64,000 nt of DNA from Lysinibacillus sp. FSL W8-0992. Its GTDB lineage: Bacteria; Bacillota; Bacilli; Bacillales_A; Planococcaceae. The stretch spans positions 3,720,001 to 3,784,000 of the forward strand of contig NZ_JBBOZQ010000001.1 in the NCBI RefSeq assembly GCF_038008685.1, given 5' to 3'. Positions 36,385-45,372 of this stretch are shown piece after piece. A model generated the notes under the pieces. The model worked only from the letters and a program-made list of their open reading frames with translations, was not told the DNA's origin and ran no database searches. The position numbers and the translations under genes are program-made. Numbering within the stretch: position 1 is the stretch's first letter; the number at the start of each line of letters is the position of its first letter.

Positions 36385-36711
36385 ATGATTACAGTTACTA
36401 ACCGCTTTTTAGTAAAAAAAGGTTTTGCGAATAAAATGGCACCATTATTTATATCTGATAAAACTTTATTGAACTGGGAAGGCTTTAATAAAGTTGAAGT
36501 GAACGTTTGCTCTGAACCAGAAGATCACGATGAAATGAACGTTATGATGTTCTGGGATACAGTCGAGCAATTCAAAGCTTGGCGCGAATCTGATGACTTT
36601 AAAAATTTACACCGACGTGAAGAGATTGGTAACAAAGAAAGCAGCGAAGCATCCCCAATAATAGGTAATCGAGTTGTTATTTCTGAAATCGCCGCTACTT
36701 TAGTAAAGTAA
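36385..36711 (+). CDS. isdG: Heme-degrading monooxygenase, IsdG family
   Basis: This 108-residue ABM-fold protein has the three residues of IsdG enzymes: Asn6 (MITVTNR), Trp in FKAWRESDDF near residue 66, and His in NLHRR near residue 76. It opens heme and frees iron in the cytoplasm after import. ATG 36385 follows AAAGGGG. It is divergent from the importer and has its own Fur box. Confidence 0.93.
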   Translation: MITVTNRFLVKKGFANKMAPLFISDKTLLNWEGFNKVEVNVCSEPEDHDEMNVMMFWDTVEQFKAWRESDDFKNLHRREEIGNKESSEASPIIGNRVVISEIAATLVK

Positions 36712-36903
36712 TTTCAGTACAAGGTTTTCTTAAAAGGCTGAAGATGCACCAATTACAACTTTAATCTTTAAGATTACCATTGCCCATATCAGTATAAATA
36801 CAAGAATAATAACTATACGTTCTCAGACGTTTTTCATCGAGTTTACAGGCTAGCATTCTAACTCAATTCGTTTAAGAACGCTTTTAAAATTCTCTTATAA
36901 AAC

Positions 36904-36927
36904 CACCCACAATAGATAATTGTGGGT
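36904..36927 (+). terminator. Terminator after isdG
   Basis: Arms ACCCACAAT and ATTGTGGGT, followed by CCTTCTTC. Confidence 0.6.
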
Positions 36928-37162
36928 CCTTCTTCATAAACAACAGTTTTAACGGCCCATTAAATTTGGCGTTTTTCTACTTTTGCAAGCTATCTTATTA
37001 GCCAAATTTTAAATTTAGAACGCTTCCCCTTCTCAGTTGAAATCAAAAAATTATTTAATTCCTTATTTTTCTATAACCTATTCTGAAAAGTACTCAATTA
37101 AATTTAAATGTACTTTCTTGGTTGCATTCAAACTCACAAAAATCTAGGCTTTTAATCGTTTA

Positions 37163-37202
37163 AAAAATGCAATTCAAGTTAAAATTGAATTGCATTTTTT
37201 TA
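37163..37202 (-). terminator. Terminator downstream of SLH-NEAT 1
   Basis: Arms GCAATTCAA and TTGAATTGC with A/T runs on both sides, so usable from both strands. The same element follows the second SLH-NEAT gene at 54030. Confidence 0.75.
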
Positions 37203-37321
37203 TTGGATGAGGAATCCACGGCAATAGTGCGGGATGAATATATCATCGGAGCAAAAAGCGTAGTCGCCTCATCCAACTTTTGAAAAAAAGTTTATGGGAT
37301 AGTAATAGCTTACTTTAATTT

Positions 37322-40300
37322 TTAATCAATTAAATTAACTAATTCTAATGAACGTTTTAAAATCTTCGCCATTTGAGCACGTGTTAAATTACTCTGTGGG
37401 TTTAAATAACCATTAGACCCCGTCATAATATCTAGTGCTTGCAATTCTGATACTGCTTGCTTTGAGTAGTCAAATACTTTATCAGCATCTTTGTACGATA
37501 AAGCATTTTCATCAACTGTTACTTTATAGCCTTTATATTCAAGCATACGTAATATCATTGCAGCTGCTTGCTGACGTGTAATATTTGCTGTTGGATTAAA
37601 TGTTGTGGCATTTACACCTGTTACAATACCGGCCTCTACAAGTGCTTGTACTTCATTTTCATACCACTGACCTTTAACATCCTTAAACGCAGTTGCTTTT
37701 GCTGATTGAATATTTAAAGCTCGAGCTATCATCACTGCAAATTGTGCACGTGTAATATTTTTATTTGGACTAAATGTTGTTGCTGTTGTACCTGTTGTAA
37801 TCCCAGCAGCATATAAAGCCAAAATTTCATCCTTACTGAATACATTATCGATATCTGTAAAAGGATTTTTGATCGTATTATTAGGGTTGTTAGAGTTATT
37901 AGGGTTATTAGAGTTATTTGTTTCTTCCTCTAAAGCTGGCACATTAAACGTAAAGAATAATGTGTACGCACCATAACCTAAACTACCTGAATCGATAAAT
38001 ATTTTCGTAACGCCATTGCTATCTTGAACTAATGGTAAACGGACAACACGTACTTGATCCATTTTCTCACCAGTAGAACTAACTACTTCAATATTTTGTT
38101 GCTTACCATTTCCATCAATATAAGCAAGTGTTTCAAAACCATAAGCTTTACCGATTAGTGTCATTTCAATGTAACGTTTACCGTCAATCGTTACTAATTC
38201 AGCTTTTGTGAAGTATGGTGCTAAGTAGTTTGTAATAAAGTCAGCCATATTGCCGTTTGGATCAGCCTCCATTTTATACGTAATTGACTGACGTGTATTC
38301 TTTTCAATTGTATTTGTCGTCGTTGCTGTTACATTTGAAGAAATTGTCTTATCCGTCGTTACAGCTTCAAAAACAAGATTATCCAGTGTATCTGCTTCAA
38401 ATGAAAGTGTTGTTGTTTTTGCAATTGCAACCGGTACTAATGAAGCTACTTTATTTGACCATTTCGCAATTTCTTTACCATTCTGTTTAACAATAAAATT
38501 TTGTAAGTTATTTTCAATATTTATTGAAAGCGTAACTTTATATTTGTTATTTTCAAATACTGTTTTTGCTTTTTGTAGGAATACAGCTATCTCTTTTGCA
38601 TTGTTAGCAAATTCAAATTTAACTATTCCCTCTTGACTAAAGTTCACTGTAGTACCTGTGTTTGTGTTAGTTCCGTTATTAGTAGTACTTCCATTTGTGG
38701 AATTACCATTTGACGAACCACTATTCGTTGAACCGCCTGTATTTGGGAATGTCGTACTATCATTGATCTTAGAAAGTGACGATTCATCAAATTTCAAAAG
38801 AACATTATAGTCATGATGATAGTTAAGATCTGCAATATCTACTTTTACCCACGCATTTTGAATCGCAGTTAGACTTGATACTGTAAACTGCACTACTCGT
38901 ACATCATTTGAATCGCTAATCGTACTAGGTGTTGCACCATTCACTGTAAATCCAGTAATCCATGAACTATTTTTTAATGTTAATTGAACTTGATAAGAAG
39001 AACCATTTTTCACTACATATGCTTGATTATCTACATATGTGTTCATAATAGAACTACCAGTACCTGATTCATTTAAAAACGTAAAGTTTACTGTATACAG
39101 CCCATTAGTTGATTGTTCATTGTTTTCAGTGTTAGAATTGTTATTGCCACCGGTATTTGAATTATTATTGTTCTCCCCAGAACCTGATTCACTGCCGTTG
39201 GTATTTCCTTCTGAACTATTATCCTCTTGTTTAGCAATTTCACCTGTTAATAGTACTTTTTCAACTGTCGTACTCATAGCCGAAGCGGTACCATTTCGCT
39301 CAGTTGTTAACGTGAACGTTAAATTTTCTAATGAAGCCACTGTAAATTTAATTACACTTTTCGTGCTACCTGCTGTCCATTCTGCAACTGTATTATTTCC
39401 TTGTTTTACAGAAAAGCCCTTCGTCGTATCATTTACAGCTAAATTCATTGTTACAGCTATTTTATTGTCTGCTGTTCTTGTTGCATATGCTTGTCCTAAA
39501 AGGGATGCGATTATTGTATGAGCTGGTGCACCAGAGCTGACAGGCGTCAGTCCAAACTCAATCACTTGATTGTTCGAGTTGAAATGCTCAGGTAAATAAA
39601 CACTTGTTTCTTTTGCCGGTTTAAAATCAAATGTAAACGGCGTTGCTGGATATCTGTCACCAGACATAATGACTGTAGCTTTTAAATCAGCATCTAATTT
39701 TACTTTTATGACACGTACTAATGAATTTCCTTCTCCTTCAGAGCTTACGATTTGTACGTCTTCTCCGTTTTCACTGCCTACTTTGAGCGTCGTAAATGCA
39801 TATGTGTGACCTGTTAGTTTAATATATGCGTATTTTTCTAAACCATCAGTAGCTAAATCAGCATAGTTAATATAGCTTTTAAAATACGTATCATATGTTT
39901 TATTATTTGTTAAAAATGTGAAAGGAACGTTCTTTGTGATAACTTCTCCTGGGTTATCTCCTGGTTGTTCTGGTTGTTCTGGTTGTCCTGGTTGTTCCGG
40001 TGCTTCTTCACACACACGGTTAGTCTCCGAAACATCGGCAACTTTTAAATACACAATATAGTCATGGTCATAATTTATCATCGGAATGTAAACATCAACC
40101 CATGCTTTTATTGCTTGCTCATATTGATCAAATACGAATGTGTAAATATCGTTACCATTAGTGTCTGTAGTTTTTTCAATAGCTGCTTTTAATTCCCCAC
40201 CTGATTCAACTTTAAAATCCTGATACCATGTTGTATATGCTTGTGGCACAGTAATGTCTATTGTATATAGACCATTATTGTGTTTAACAGTAGCTTCCTT

Positions 40301-40486
40301 TTGAACATAGCTATTCATCATTGAATCTGCTGTTTGTTGTTCGTTGAGAATTTTGATATTTGCTGAATAGTTAACTGCGCAACTAGGTACGGTATTCTCT
40401 TCCGCCTTTACTTCCATTCCAAAGCCCGGTAATATTGCACCTAACATCAGCGCTACCATAGCTACATATTGCAAAAATTTCTTCAA
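37322..40486 (-). CDS. SLH-anchored multi-NEAT heme-binding surface protein 1
   Basis: TTG 40486 follows AGGAGG. The 1054-residue protein has a signal peptide (about 1-29) and then about six NEAT or NEAT-like units. The first (about 40-150) and fourth (about 460-570) keep the heme-lip SMMNSY/SIMNTY helix and the YxxxY heme ligand motif (NYDHDY, NYHHDY). The others lack YxxxY and may bind without heme or take other roles. Pro/Glu/Gln- and Asn/Ser/Gly-rich linkers separate them. Three SLH domains (about 880-1054, with ITRAQFA, ITRQQAA, LTRAQMA) hold it to the secondary cell-wall polymer. It should capture heme outside and pass it to the importer. Confidence 0.9.
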   Translation of the reverse strand: MKKFLQYVAMVALMLGAILPGFGMEVKAEENTVPSCAVNYSANIKILNEQQTADSMMNSYVQKEATVKHNNGLYTIDITVPQAYTTWYQDFKVESGGELKAAIEKTTDTNGNDIYTFVFDQYEQAIKAWVDVYIPMINYDHDYIVYLKVADVSETNRVCEEAPEQPGQPEQPEQPGDNPGEVITKNVPFTFLTNNKTYDTYFKSYINYADLATDGLEKYAYIKLTGHTYAFTTLKVGSENGEDVQIVSSEGEGNSLVRVIKVKLDADLKATVIMSGDRYPATPFTFDFKPAKETSVYLPEHFNSNNQVIEFGLTPVSSGAPAHTIIASLLGQAYATRTADNKIAVTMNLAVNDTTKGFSVKQGNNTVAEWTAGSTKSVIKFTVASLENLTFTLTTERNGTASAMSTTVEKVLLTGEIAKQEDNSSEGNTNGSESGSGENNNNSNTGGNNNSNTENNEQSTNGLYTVNFTFLNESGTGSSIMNTYVDNQAYVVKNGSSYQVQLTLKNSSWITGFTVNGATPSTISDSNDVRVVQFTVSSLTAIQNAWVKVDIADLNYHHDYNVLLKFDESSLSKINDSTTFPNTGGSTNSGSSNGNSTNGSTTNNGTNTNTGTTVNFSQEGIVKFEFANNAKEIAVFLQKAKTVFENNKYKVTLSINIENNLQNFIVKQNGKEIAKWSNKVASLVPVAIAKTTTLSFEADTLDNLVFEAVTTDKTISSNVTATTTNTIEKNTRQSITYKMEADPNGNMADFITNYLAPYFTKAELVTIDGKRYIEMTLIGKAYGFETLAYIDGNGKQQNIEVVSSTGEKMDQVRVVRLPLVQDSNGVTKIFIDSGSLGYGAYTLFFTFNVPALEEETNNSNNPNNSNNPNNTIKNPFTDIDNVFSKDEILALYAAGITTGTTATTFSPNKNITRAQFAVMIARALNIQSAKATAFKDVKGQWYENEVQALVEAGIVTGVNATTFNPTANITRQQAAAMILRMLEYKGYKVTVDENALSYKDADKVFDYSKQAVSELQALDIMTGSNGYLNPQSNLTRAQMAKILKRSLELVNLID

Positions 40487-40855
40487 TACACTGACCTCCT
40501 GAATTTTTAAAAATATTTTGACCTATCCTGTGCGTTTCTACCTCCTTTATATTAAAAGATTTTCTAGTACTATCCCTTAACTTGAATAATTCTCATTGTC
40601 AATTAAAGTTCATGAAAACATCTATTGATTCCACTGATGTTTTAAAGTAAACAATCACTTTTAATTGATTATGATTCTCATTCTCACTCATTATAACTCA
40701 CATACTATTATTGTCAAGAAAGCGAAGATATGTTACGAGATATTATTTTTGTTAATATACCTAAAAAATAAGGCTATAGGTAAATAAAAGAATTAATCAC
40801 AATTTAACTTAATAAATCTACGAAATTAATAATATGATATGTCTAAAAAATCCAC
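40487..40855. other. Upstream region of SLH-NEAT 1 with Fur boxes
   Basis: Holds the Fur box at 40666-40680 and a weaker TTCTCATTGTCAATTA-type match near 40590. The rest is AT-rich. No gene is seen. The Fur-bearing part corresponds to 58290-58400 at the second SLH-NEAT gene. Confidence 0.6.
40666..40680. promoter_or_regulatory. Fur box before SLH-NEAT 1
   Basis: TGATTATGATTCTCA, followed by an overlapping TTCTCACTCA repeat. Confidence 0.7.
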
Positions 40856-41635
40856 CTAAATCTTTACTGGCATCATATACGTACCAACAATTTCATGCGT
40901 TTGAATAATCACTTCAACACCATACACTTCCTTCATACGTTCCGCTGTTACTGTTTCTTTAGGTGATCCCTCACATAAAATTTTACCTTCCTTCATCAAA
41001 ATTATATGATCACTATATTTTATTGCTTGATTAATATCATGCAACACCATCACAATTGTTAAAGAATTTTCTTTGTTTAATTTCTTCACTAACTCCATTA
41101 ATTCGATTTGATAAAAAATATCTAAATATGTTGTTGGCTCATCTAAACAAAGAATGGATGATTTTTGAGCAAGTGCCATGGCAATCCAAACACGCTGTCG
41201 TTCACCACCTGATAATGCATCCAAGTTACATGTACGTTTCTGTGTTAAATTCGTTGCTGCCAGTGCCCAGTTTACTGCCTCCTCATCTTCTTCAACATTT
41301 TTTTTCATCAATTGTTGATGAGGTACCCGTCCATAAGCAACTAGTTTTTCAATCGTAATATCTTGTGGCACTATGTTTTGTTGATAAACAATTGCAAGTT
41401 TTTTCGCAAATTCCTTTGCCTTGTATGCCATTATATCTTTCTGTTCTAACGTTACTGAGCCTTGTTGTGGCATATTATTACGGGAAATGACACTTAGTAA
41501 TGTGGATTTCCCACAACCATTTGGGCCAATAATCGTCGTGATTTTCCCTTTTTCAATAGTTGTCGTAATTCCATCTAAATGATTTTTCCTCTGATCATAA
41601 GATAGTTTAATTTGTGAAACTTTCAATGCACTCAC
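40856..41635 (-). CDS. Heme/iron ABC transporter ATPase 2 (FecE type)
   Basis: This 259-residue ATPase has GPNGCGKST, LSGGERQR, ILCLDEP and VLHD motifs in FecE order. It is the last gene of the importer run SBP-permease-ATPase and lies 6 bases after the permease. A decayed copy of its 3' end is found at 58557-58700, beyond the second SLH-NEAT gene. Confidence 0.9.
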   Translation of the reverse strand: MSALKVSQIKLSYDQRKNHLDGITTTIEKGKITTIIGPNGCGKSTLLSVISRNNMPQQGSVTLEQKDIMAYKAKEFAKKLAIVYQQNIVPQDITIEKLVAYGRVPHQQLMKKNVEEDEEAVNWALAATNLTQKRTCNLDALSGGERQRVWIAMALAQKSSILCLDEPTTYLDIFYQIELMELVKKLNKENSLTIVMVLHDINQAIKYSDHIILMKEGKILCEGSPKETVTAERMKEVYGVEVIIQTHEIVGTYMMPVKI

Positions 41636-41641
41636 CTCTCT

Positions 41642-42610
41642 TTACTTATCTTTTCGAATTAAGAAGATTAGGAATGGCCCACCGATTATCGCCATTATTG
41701 TTGAAGCTGGAATTTCTAACGGTGCAACTAATATTCTGCCTAGCGTATCAGCAGTCAAAATCAGTAAGGCACCTGCTAATGCTGAGAATGGAATTAGCCA
41801 TTTATGGTCTGAGCCTACTAACCTTCTTGAAATATGCGGAATTAATAACCCAACAAATGCAATAACTCCTGCTGTAGCAGTTGAAATAGCCGCTAGTAAT
41901 ACCGCTATTGCTGCAATAATTAGTCGTGCACGTGTTACATTAAAGCCTAAACTCTTGGCTGTTTTGTCTTGTAACGCCAATAAATTGCACCACGAAGCTA
42001 GTAATAGAGAAGCTAGTAATCCAATCACACCATAAAATGTAATTAAACGTACATCACTCCAAGTTCGCATTGACAAATTAGAGCTACCCGCTCCACCAAC
42101 CATGATATTCATATAGCTACATAGCGTAATAAACGCTTCTGTTAGACCAGTAAACATCGCATTAATCGCAATACCTACTAAAATAATTTTCAAAGGATTT
42201 AAGCCTGATTTCCAGGACAACATGAATACTAAAAAACAAGCGAATGCTCCACCAAAAAAGGCCAATAATGGTGTGAAAAAAAACGCCATTGGAAATAATG
42301 TAATGGCTAATAATTTTACAAATGATGCTCCTGCTGAAATTCCTATTACACCTGCATCAGCTAATGGATTGCGCATAACTGCCTGCAATAATACGCCGGC
42401 AACAGACAATGCTGCCCCTGCAAATATAGCGACTATAATCCGCGGGAAACGTAAATCTTTAATAACGGAGTAATTTGCATTTTCTTCACCAAAAAAGGCT
42501 CTAATAAATTCCATCGTATCCATTTTAATAGAGCCAGTAATTGCAGAATATATAATAACAACTAAAAGCAAAATACTTACAACTATAAAACTACTTATTT
42601 TTTTATTCAT
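41642..42610 (-). CDS. Heme/iron ABC transporter permease 2 (FecCD type, IsdF-like)
   Basis: This 322-residue protein has about nine membrane segments and the family signatures QAVMRNPLADAGVIGISAGAS and GVIAFVGLLIPHISRRLVG. It starts 21 bases after the lipoprotein gene. The context next to an IsdC-like protein suggests heme transport, as with IsdF. Confidence 0.9.
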   Translation of the reverse strand: MNKKISSFIVVSILLLVVIIYSAITGSIKMDTMEFIRAFFGEENANYSVIKDLRFPRIIVAIFAGAALSVAGVLLQAVMRNPLADAGVIGISAGASFVKLLAITLFPMAFFFTPLLAFFGGAFACFLVFMLSWKSGLNPLKIILVGIAINAMFTGLTEAFITLCSYMNIMVGGAGSSNLSMRTWSDVRLITFYGVIGLLASLLLASWCNLLALQDKTAKSLGFNVTRARLIIAAIAVLLAAISTATAGVIAFVGLLIPHISRRLVGSDHKWLIPFSALAGALLILTADTLGRILVAPLEIPASTIMAIIGGPFLIFLIRKDK

Positions 42611-42631
42611 CTTAGTCCTCTACATTTCTCA

Positions 42632-43552
42632 TTATGGATACATAATGTTAATCAATTCTTCTAGTGCTTGAGGTACTGCAAGGGTTGCTGTTGTTCCAAA
42701 TAACGGCTCCTCTAAATCATACACACGTCCGTTTTTCACAGCTTCAAAATGCTTCCAAATATCATTCGTAACAAATTCTTCATTAAACATTTCCACAACT
42801 TGATCAGGCAATCCATGTGCCAGACGAATAATAATATCTGGATTGCTTTGTTGTAAAAATTCCGTATTAGATGGTAAATACTCTGGTTCTTGTCCGCTCA
42901 TCACATTTTGACCTCCAGCCATTCTCACTAAATCTCCAATATATGAATTTTCTGTTGCCACCAAATAGCTACCTGGAATACCAAGTAGAATTAATACTTT
43001 AGGGGATTCTTTTGATTCTACTTTCATTCGAAGGGCCGCAATCTTTCCTTCAAGCTCTGACACTAACTTTGTTGCTTCATCAGTCCGATCATAATTTTTC
43101 CCAATTTCTAAAATAGCAGCTTTCATATTATCAATACTCTGTAAATTTACATATGAAGCATTGATACCAACTTCATCGAATGTCTTTTTTAAATCTGCCT
43201 CTAAAGTTGTAACTGAGAAAACCTCTGTTGGATTCAAGGATTTTACAATTTCCATATCGGGTGACATCGGACTACCAACTTCGGGTAAACCTTCATAGCG
43301 TTTAGGTAAATCATAAGCAGTCGTAGGAACAGCAATGACATCTAAATTTAGTGCATCTAAAATATGAGCAACTGCAACTGTCGTTGGAATAATTCGATTT
43401 TCAGCTTCAACAGTTGTATTATTTTCATCCTTTTTTTCTTCTACCGTATTTTCATTTTCCTTAATTGAACTAGTGCATGCTGAAAGAACGACAAAAATAA
43501 TACTTAGCGCCACTATATGTAACTTTCTACTATTTACTTTTGTTTTTATCAT
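42632..43552 (-). CDS. Heme/iron ABC transporter binding lipoprotein 2 (IsdE-like)
   Basis: ATG 43552 is 9 bases after AAAAGGAG and is preferred to ATG 43558. The 306-residue lipoprotein has its cysteine after VVLSAC and a short Glu/Asn-rich linker. The two-lobed FepB/IsdE fold shows in EVGSPMSPDMEIVKSLNPTEV and in the C-terminal NSYIGDLVRMAGGQN. It lies after the IsdC-like NEAT gene, from which a hairpin terminator separates it, and would receive heme from it. Confidence 0.88.
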   Translation of the reverse strand: MIKTKVNSRKLHIVALSIIFVVLSACTSSIKENENTVEEKKDENNTTVEAENRIIPTTVAVAHILDALNLDVIAVPTTAYDLPKRYEGLPEVGSPMSPDMEIVKSLNPTEVFSVTTLEADLKKTFDEVGINASYVNLQSIDNMKAAILEIGKNYDRTDEATKLVSELEGKIAALRMKVESKESPKVLILLGIPGSYLVATENSYIGDLVRMAGGQNVMSGQEPEYLPSNTEFLQQSNPDIIIRLAHGLPDQVVEMFNEEFVTNDIWKHFEAVKNGRVYDLEEPLFGTTATLAVPQALEELINIMYP

Positions 43553-43569
43553 GTTCATTCACTCCTTTT

Positions 43570-43616
43570 AAAAAGCACCCTACTCCTACCTTAGCGAAGT
43601 AGATGAGGGTGCTTCC
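43570..43616 (-). terminator. Hairpin between IsdC-like and IsdE-like genes
   Basis: Arms AAGCACCCT and AGGGTGCTT; on the minus strand it is followed by TTTTTAAAAGG, the next ribosome site. It would lower read-through so that the surface protein is made in excess over the importer. Confidence 0.75.
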
Positions 43617-43624
43617 GAAATATT

Positions 43625-44305
43625 TCAATTGATTTCTTCTTCCTTCATGCGTTTTTTAAAATTAAATAAGATAAATCCACTAACACAGAACAATAAAAGT
43701 ATACCTATTGGAAAAGCATCACTTGTTTGAGGATTTGTTTCTTTTTCTTTAACTGATGAAGTATTTGTATCACCAGTATTAGTTTTAATAGTCGTGTTAG
43801 TGTTAGTGTTAGTGTTTTTTGGGTCCGTTGTAGCTACTACTGCACTACCATCTTCATTTTTCAATGACGCCGGATCCCATACAAAATCTACAGTGTATTC
43901 ATGATGATAATTTAAGTCATCAATATCCACCTTCATCGTAACTGCAGTCGGTGATGAATAAGAAGGAAGTGCAAATTGGACGATACGTGTATCCTCTGCC
44001 TTATCTTCGCTAATAACTTTATTACCGCCTGTACTCGATTCAAATTTCGTTATCCACGCACTTTTTTTCATTTTTAGCTGTATTACTGAAGAGCCATTCT
44101 TAACAATAATTGTCCCAGGCTTCAAAAAGTAATCATTTGCTATTGAAGCAGATGAAGAATTTGGTTTATTCACTTGATAATTGATTTTGTATGTCCCATC
44201 TGCAAGTGCAGCAGATGCGTTTAAAATTGGCGTAACGAAAAATGTTAATAATGAGACTAACATTAAAACAGAAAATAACCTTTTGATAATAAAACCTCCT
44301 TTCAA
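43625..44305 (-). CDS. isdC: Sortase-anchored NEAT protein, IsdC-like
   Basis: The 226-residue frame has a signal peptide ending near ASA, one NEAT domain (about 35-150) with SASIANDYF and the YxxxY ligand motif NYHHEY, a Thr/Asn-rich spacer, and the sorting signal NPQTS followed by a hydrophobic helix and FKKRMKEEE. NPQTS is of the sortase-B type, as in IsdC; no sortase gene is in the window. The only usual start codon is TTG 44305, but the ribosome site AAAGGAGG lies 5-12 bases inside that frame, which points to ATT 44290 or ATC 44287 as real start. A Fur box overlaps the region. Confidence 0.85.
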   Translation of the reverse strand: MKGGFIIKRLFSVLMLVSLLTFFVTPILNASAALADGTYKINYQVNKPNSSSASIANDYFLKPGTIIVKNGSSVIQLKMKKSAWITKFESSTGGNKVISEDKAEDTRIVQFALPSYSSPTAVTMKVDIDDLNYHHEYTVDFVWDPASLKNEDGSAVVATTDPKNTNTNTNTTIKTNTGDTNTSSVKEKETNPQTSDAFPIGILLLFCVSGFILFNFKKRMKEEEIN

Positions 44306-44306
44306 T

Positions 44307-44321
44307 TGATAATCATTATCA
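44307..44321. promoter_or_regulatory. Fur box at the IsdC-like start
   Basis: TGATAATCATTATCA is a perfect 7-1-7 match, ending next to the TTG codon and 5 bases upstream of the ribosome site. Confidence 0.85.
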
Positions 44322-44334
44322 ACACTATGTAAAT

Positions 44335-44370
44335 AAAAAGGGATATTTAAAAATACCCCTTTTTATTCTG
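44335..44370. terminator. Hairpin between two Fur sites
   Basis: AAAAAGGGATATT and AATACCCCTTTTT form a stem with T-runs on either strand. Confidence 0.65.
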
Positions 44371-44382
44371 CGTGTTCGACAT

Positions 44383-44413
44383 ATTAATGATAATGATAAT
44401 CATTATCATTAAT
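44383..44413. promoter_or_regulatory. 31-bp palindromic Fur site
   Basis: The 31 bases are a perfect inverted repeat around one central base, built from overlapping GATAAT/ATTATC units (TGATAATGATAATCA inside), enough for two Fur dimers. Confidence 0.85.
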
Positions 44414-44662
44414 ATAATAATATTATGGATAAATTAATTTGTCAATACTAATACAAAATAGATTATTTTTCCTATATATATTTATAAGTAAAGTAGGATT
44501 TCACAATGCAATAAAATAGAGAATGTAAAATTACATTCACCTCCCTATTTCCCCGCTACCCATTCTATTTATCTTTTCAAAGTACTAAACCTTACCATTT
44601 AATCTTGGCTTTAACCAGATCATCTCCTTCTTTAAGCTGCTTATCAAAATTTCCATAAAATG

Positions 44663-44709
44663 TTGACACCTTACTAACCAATGGTTATTATATAACCATT
44701 GGTTAGTAA
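44663..44709 (+). promoter_or_regulatory. Promoter overlapped by TetR operator
   Basis: TTGACA (44663-44668), 17 bases, TATTAT (44686-44691). A palindrome with perfect 18-base arms (44671-44688 and 44692-44709, TTACTAACCAATGGTTAT type) covers the spacer and -10 region, so the regulator encoded 22 bases on should block its own promoter. Confidence 0.85.
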
Positions 44710-44730
44710 GTAGAGAAAGTAGGTAATATA

Positions 44731-45372
44731 GTGAAAAGTAAACAGACGGAACGGTCTGAAGAAACAAAAAAGCAAATAATCGAATCAGCAGGTAGGTTAT
44801 TTTCCGAAAAAGGATACGATTCAGTGACAATACGAGCCATTGCAAAGGACGCGGGATGTTCCCATACAACCATTTATCTTTACTTTAAAGACAAGGAAGA
44901 ATTATTACACCAGCTCTCTATGCCACCTTTGGAGGAGCTACACGAACAATTTCTATATCTTTCGAGCTTAAGTACTTTATCTTCAGAAGACAAATTGAAA
45001 CAAATCAGTCTTGAATATATCCACTTCTGCCTACAGAATCGGAATTTGTATGATATTTTCTTCAACGCAAAGTCTACAAGGGTAGATGAAGGGGATCCAC
45101 AACTTGAGATAAATAGACTGCGGATTGAAATCTTTGAAATTATGAAGGAAATAATTCGAGAATGTCTATCTATTTCAGATGAAGAACAATTATTAGCTTT
45201 TTCCCGAATTTATTACTTCAACCTTAATGGCATTCTTAGCACTTACTCGTATCAACATGAACCTTTTAACAGTTTAATGGAAAGATTAACACCAACATTT
45301 GATCTTGCAATAGAAATTCTTCTTATAGGCTTTAAAGAAAAATTAAAAAGGGGAAATGAAAATGAAAGCTGA
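44731..45372 (+). CDS. TetR-family transcriptional regulator
   Basis: GTG 44731 starts a 213-residue protein with a TetR helix-turn-helix at residues 10-56 (IIESAGRLFSEKGYDSVTIRAIAKDAGCSHTTIYLYFKDKEELL, given in part) and a helical ligand domain with a TetR_C-type HLKLKQ-like region. It follows a perfect operator and overlaps the hydrolase gene by 11 bases, so it should repress both until a ligand binds. The ligand is unknown. Confidence 0.9.
   Translation: MKSKQTERSEETKKQIIESAGRLFSEKGYDSVTIRAIAKDAGCSHTTIYLYFKDKEELLHQLSMPPLEELHEQFLYLSSLSTLSSEDKLKQISLEYIHFCLQNRNLYDIFFNAKSTRVDEGDPQLEINRLRIEIFEIMKEIIRECLSISDEEQLLAFSRIYYFNLNGILSTYSYQHEPFNSLMERLTPTFDLAIEILLIGFKEKLKRGNENES

Larger units (their letters stand above)
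36712..37321. other. Intergenic stretch between isdG and SLH-NEAT 1
   Basis: It holds the isdG terminator (36904-36927), about 230 bases with no recognisable feature, and the terminators of the SLH-NEAT gene. The part from 37163 to 37321 resembles 54030-54198 beyond the second SLH-NEAT gene, including the GGATGAGG stem and a shared GGGATAGTAATAG. Confidence 0.6.
44306..44662. other. Regulatory space between IsdC-like gene and TetR operator
   Basis: It holds two Fur sites, a two-way hairpin terminator (44335-44370) placed between them, and about 250 bases to the right with stops in all frames and no recognisable feature. Confidence 0.6.

Noticed and set aside
44585..44869. 94-residue minus-strand frame before and within tetR
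   Set aside because: It overlaps the TetR operator and the start of the conserved tetR gene; its hydrophobic look is due to the antisense of charged codons.
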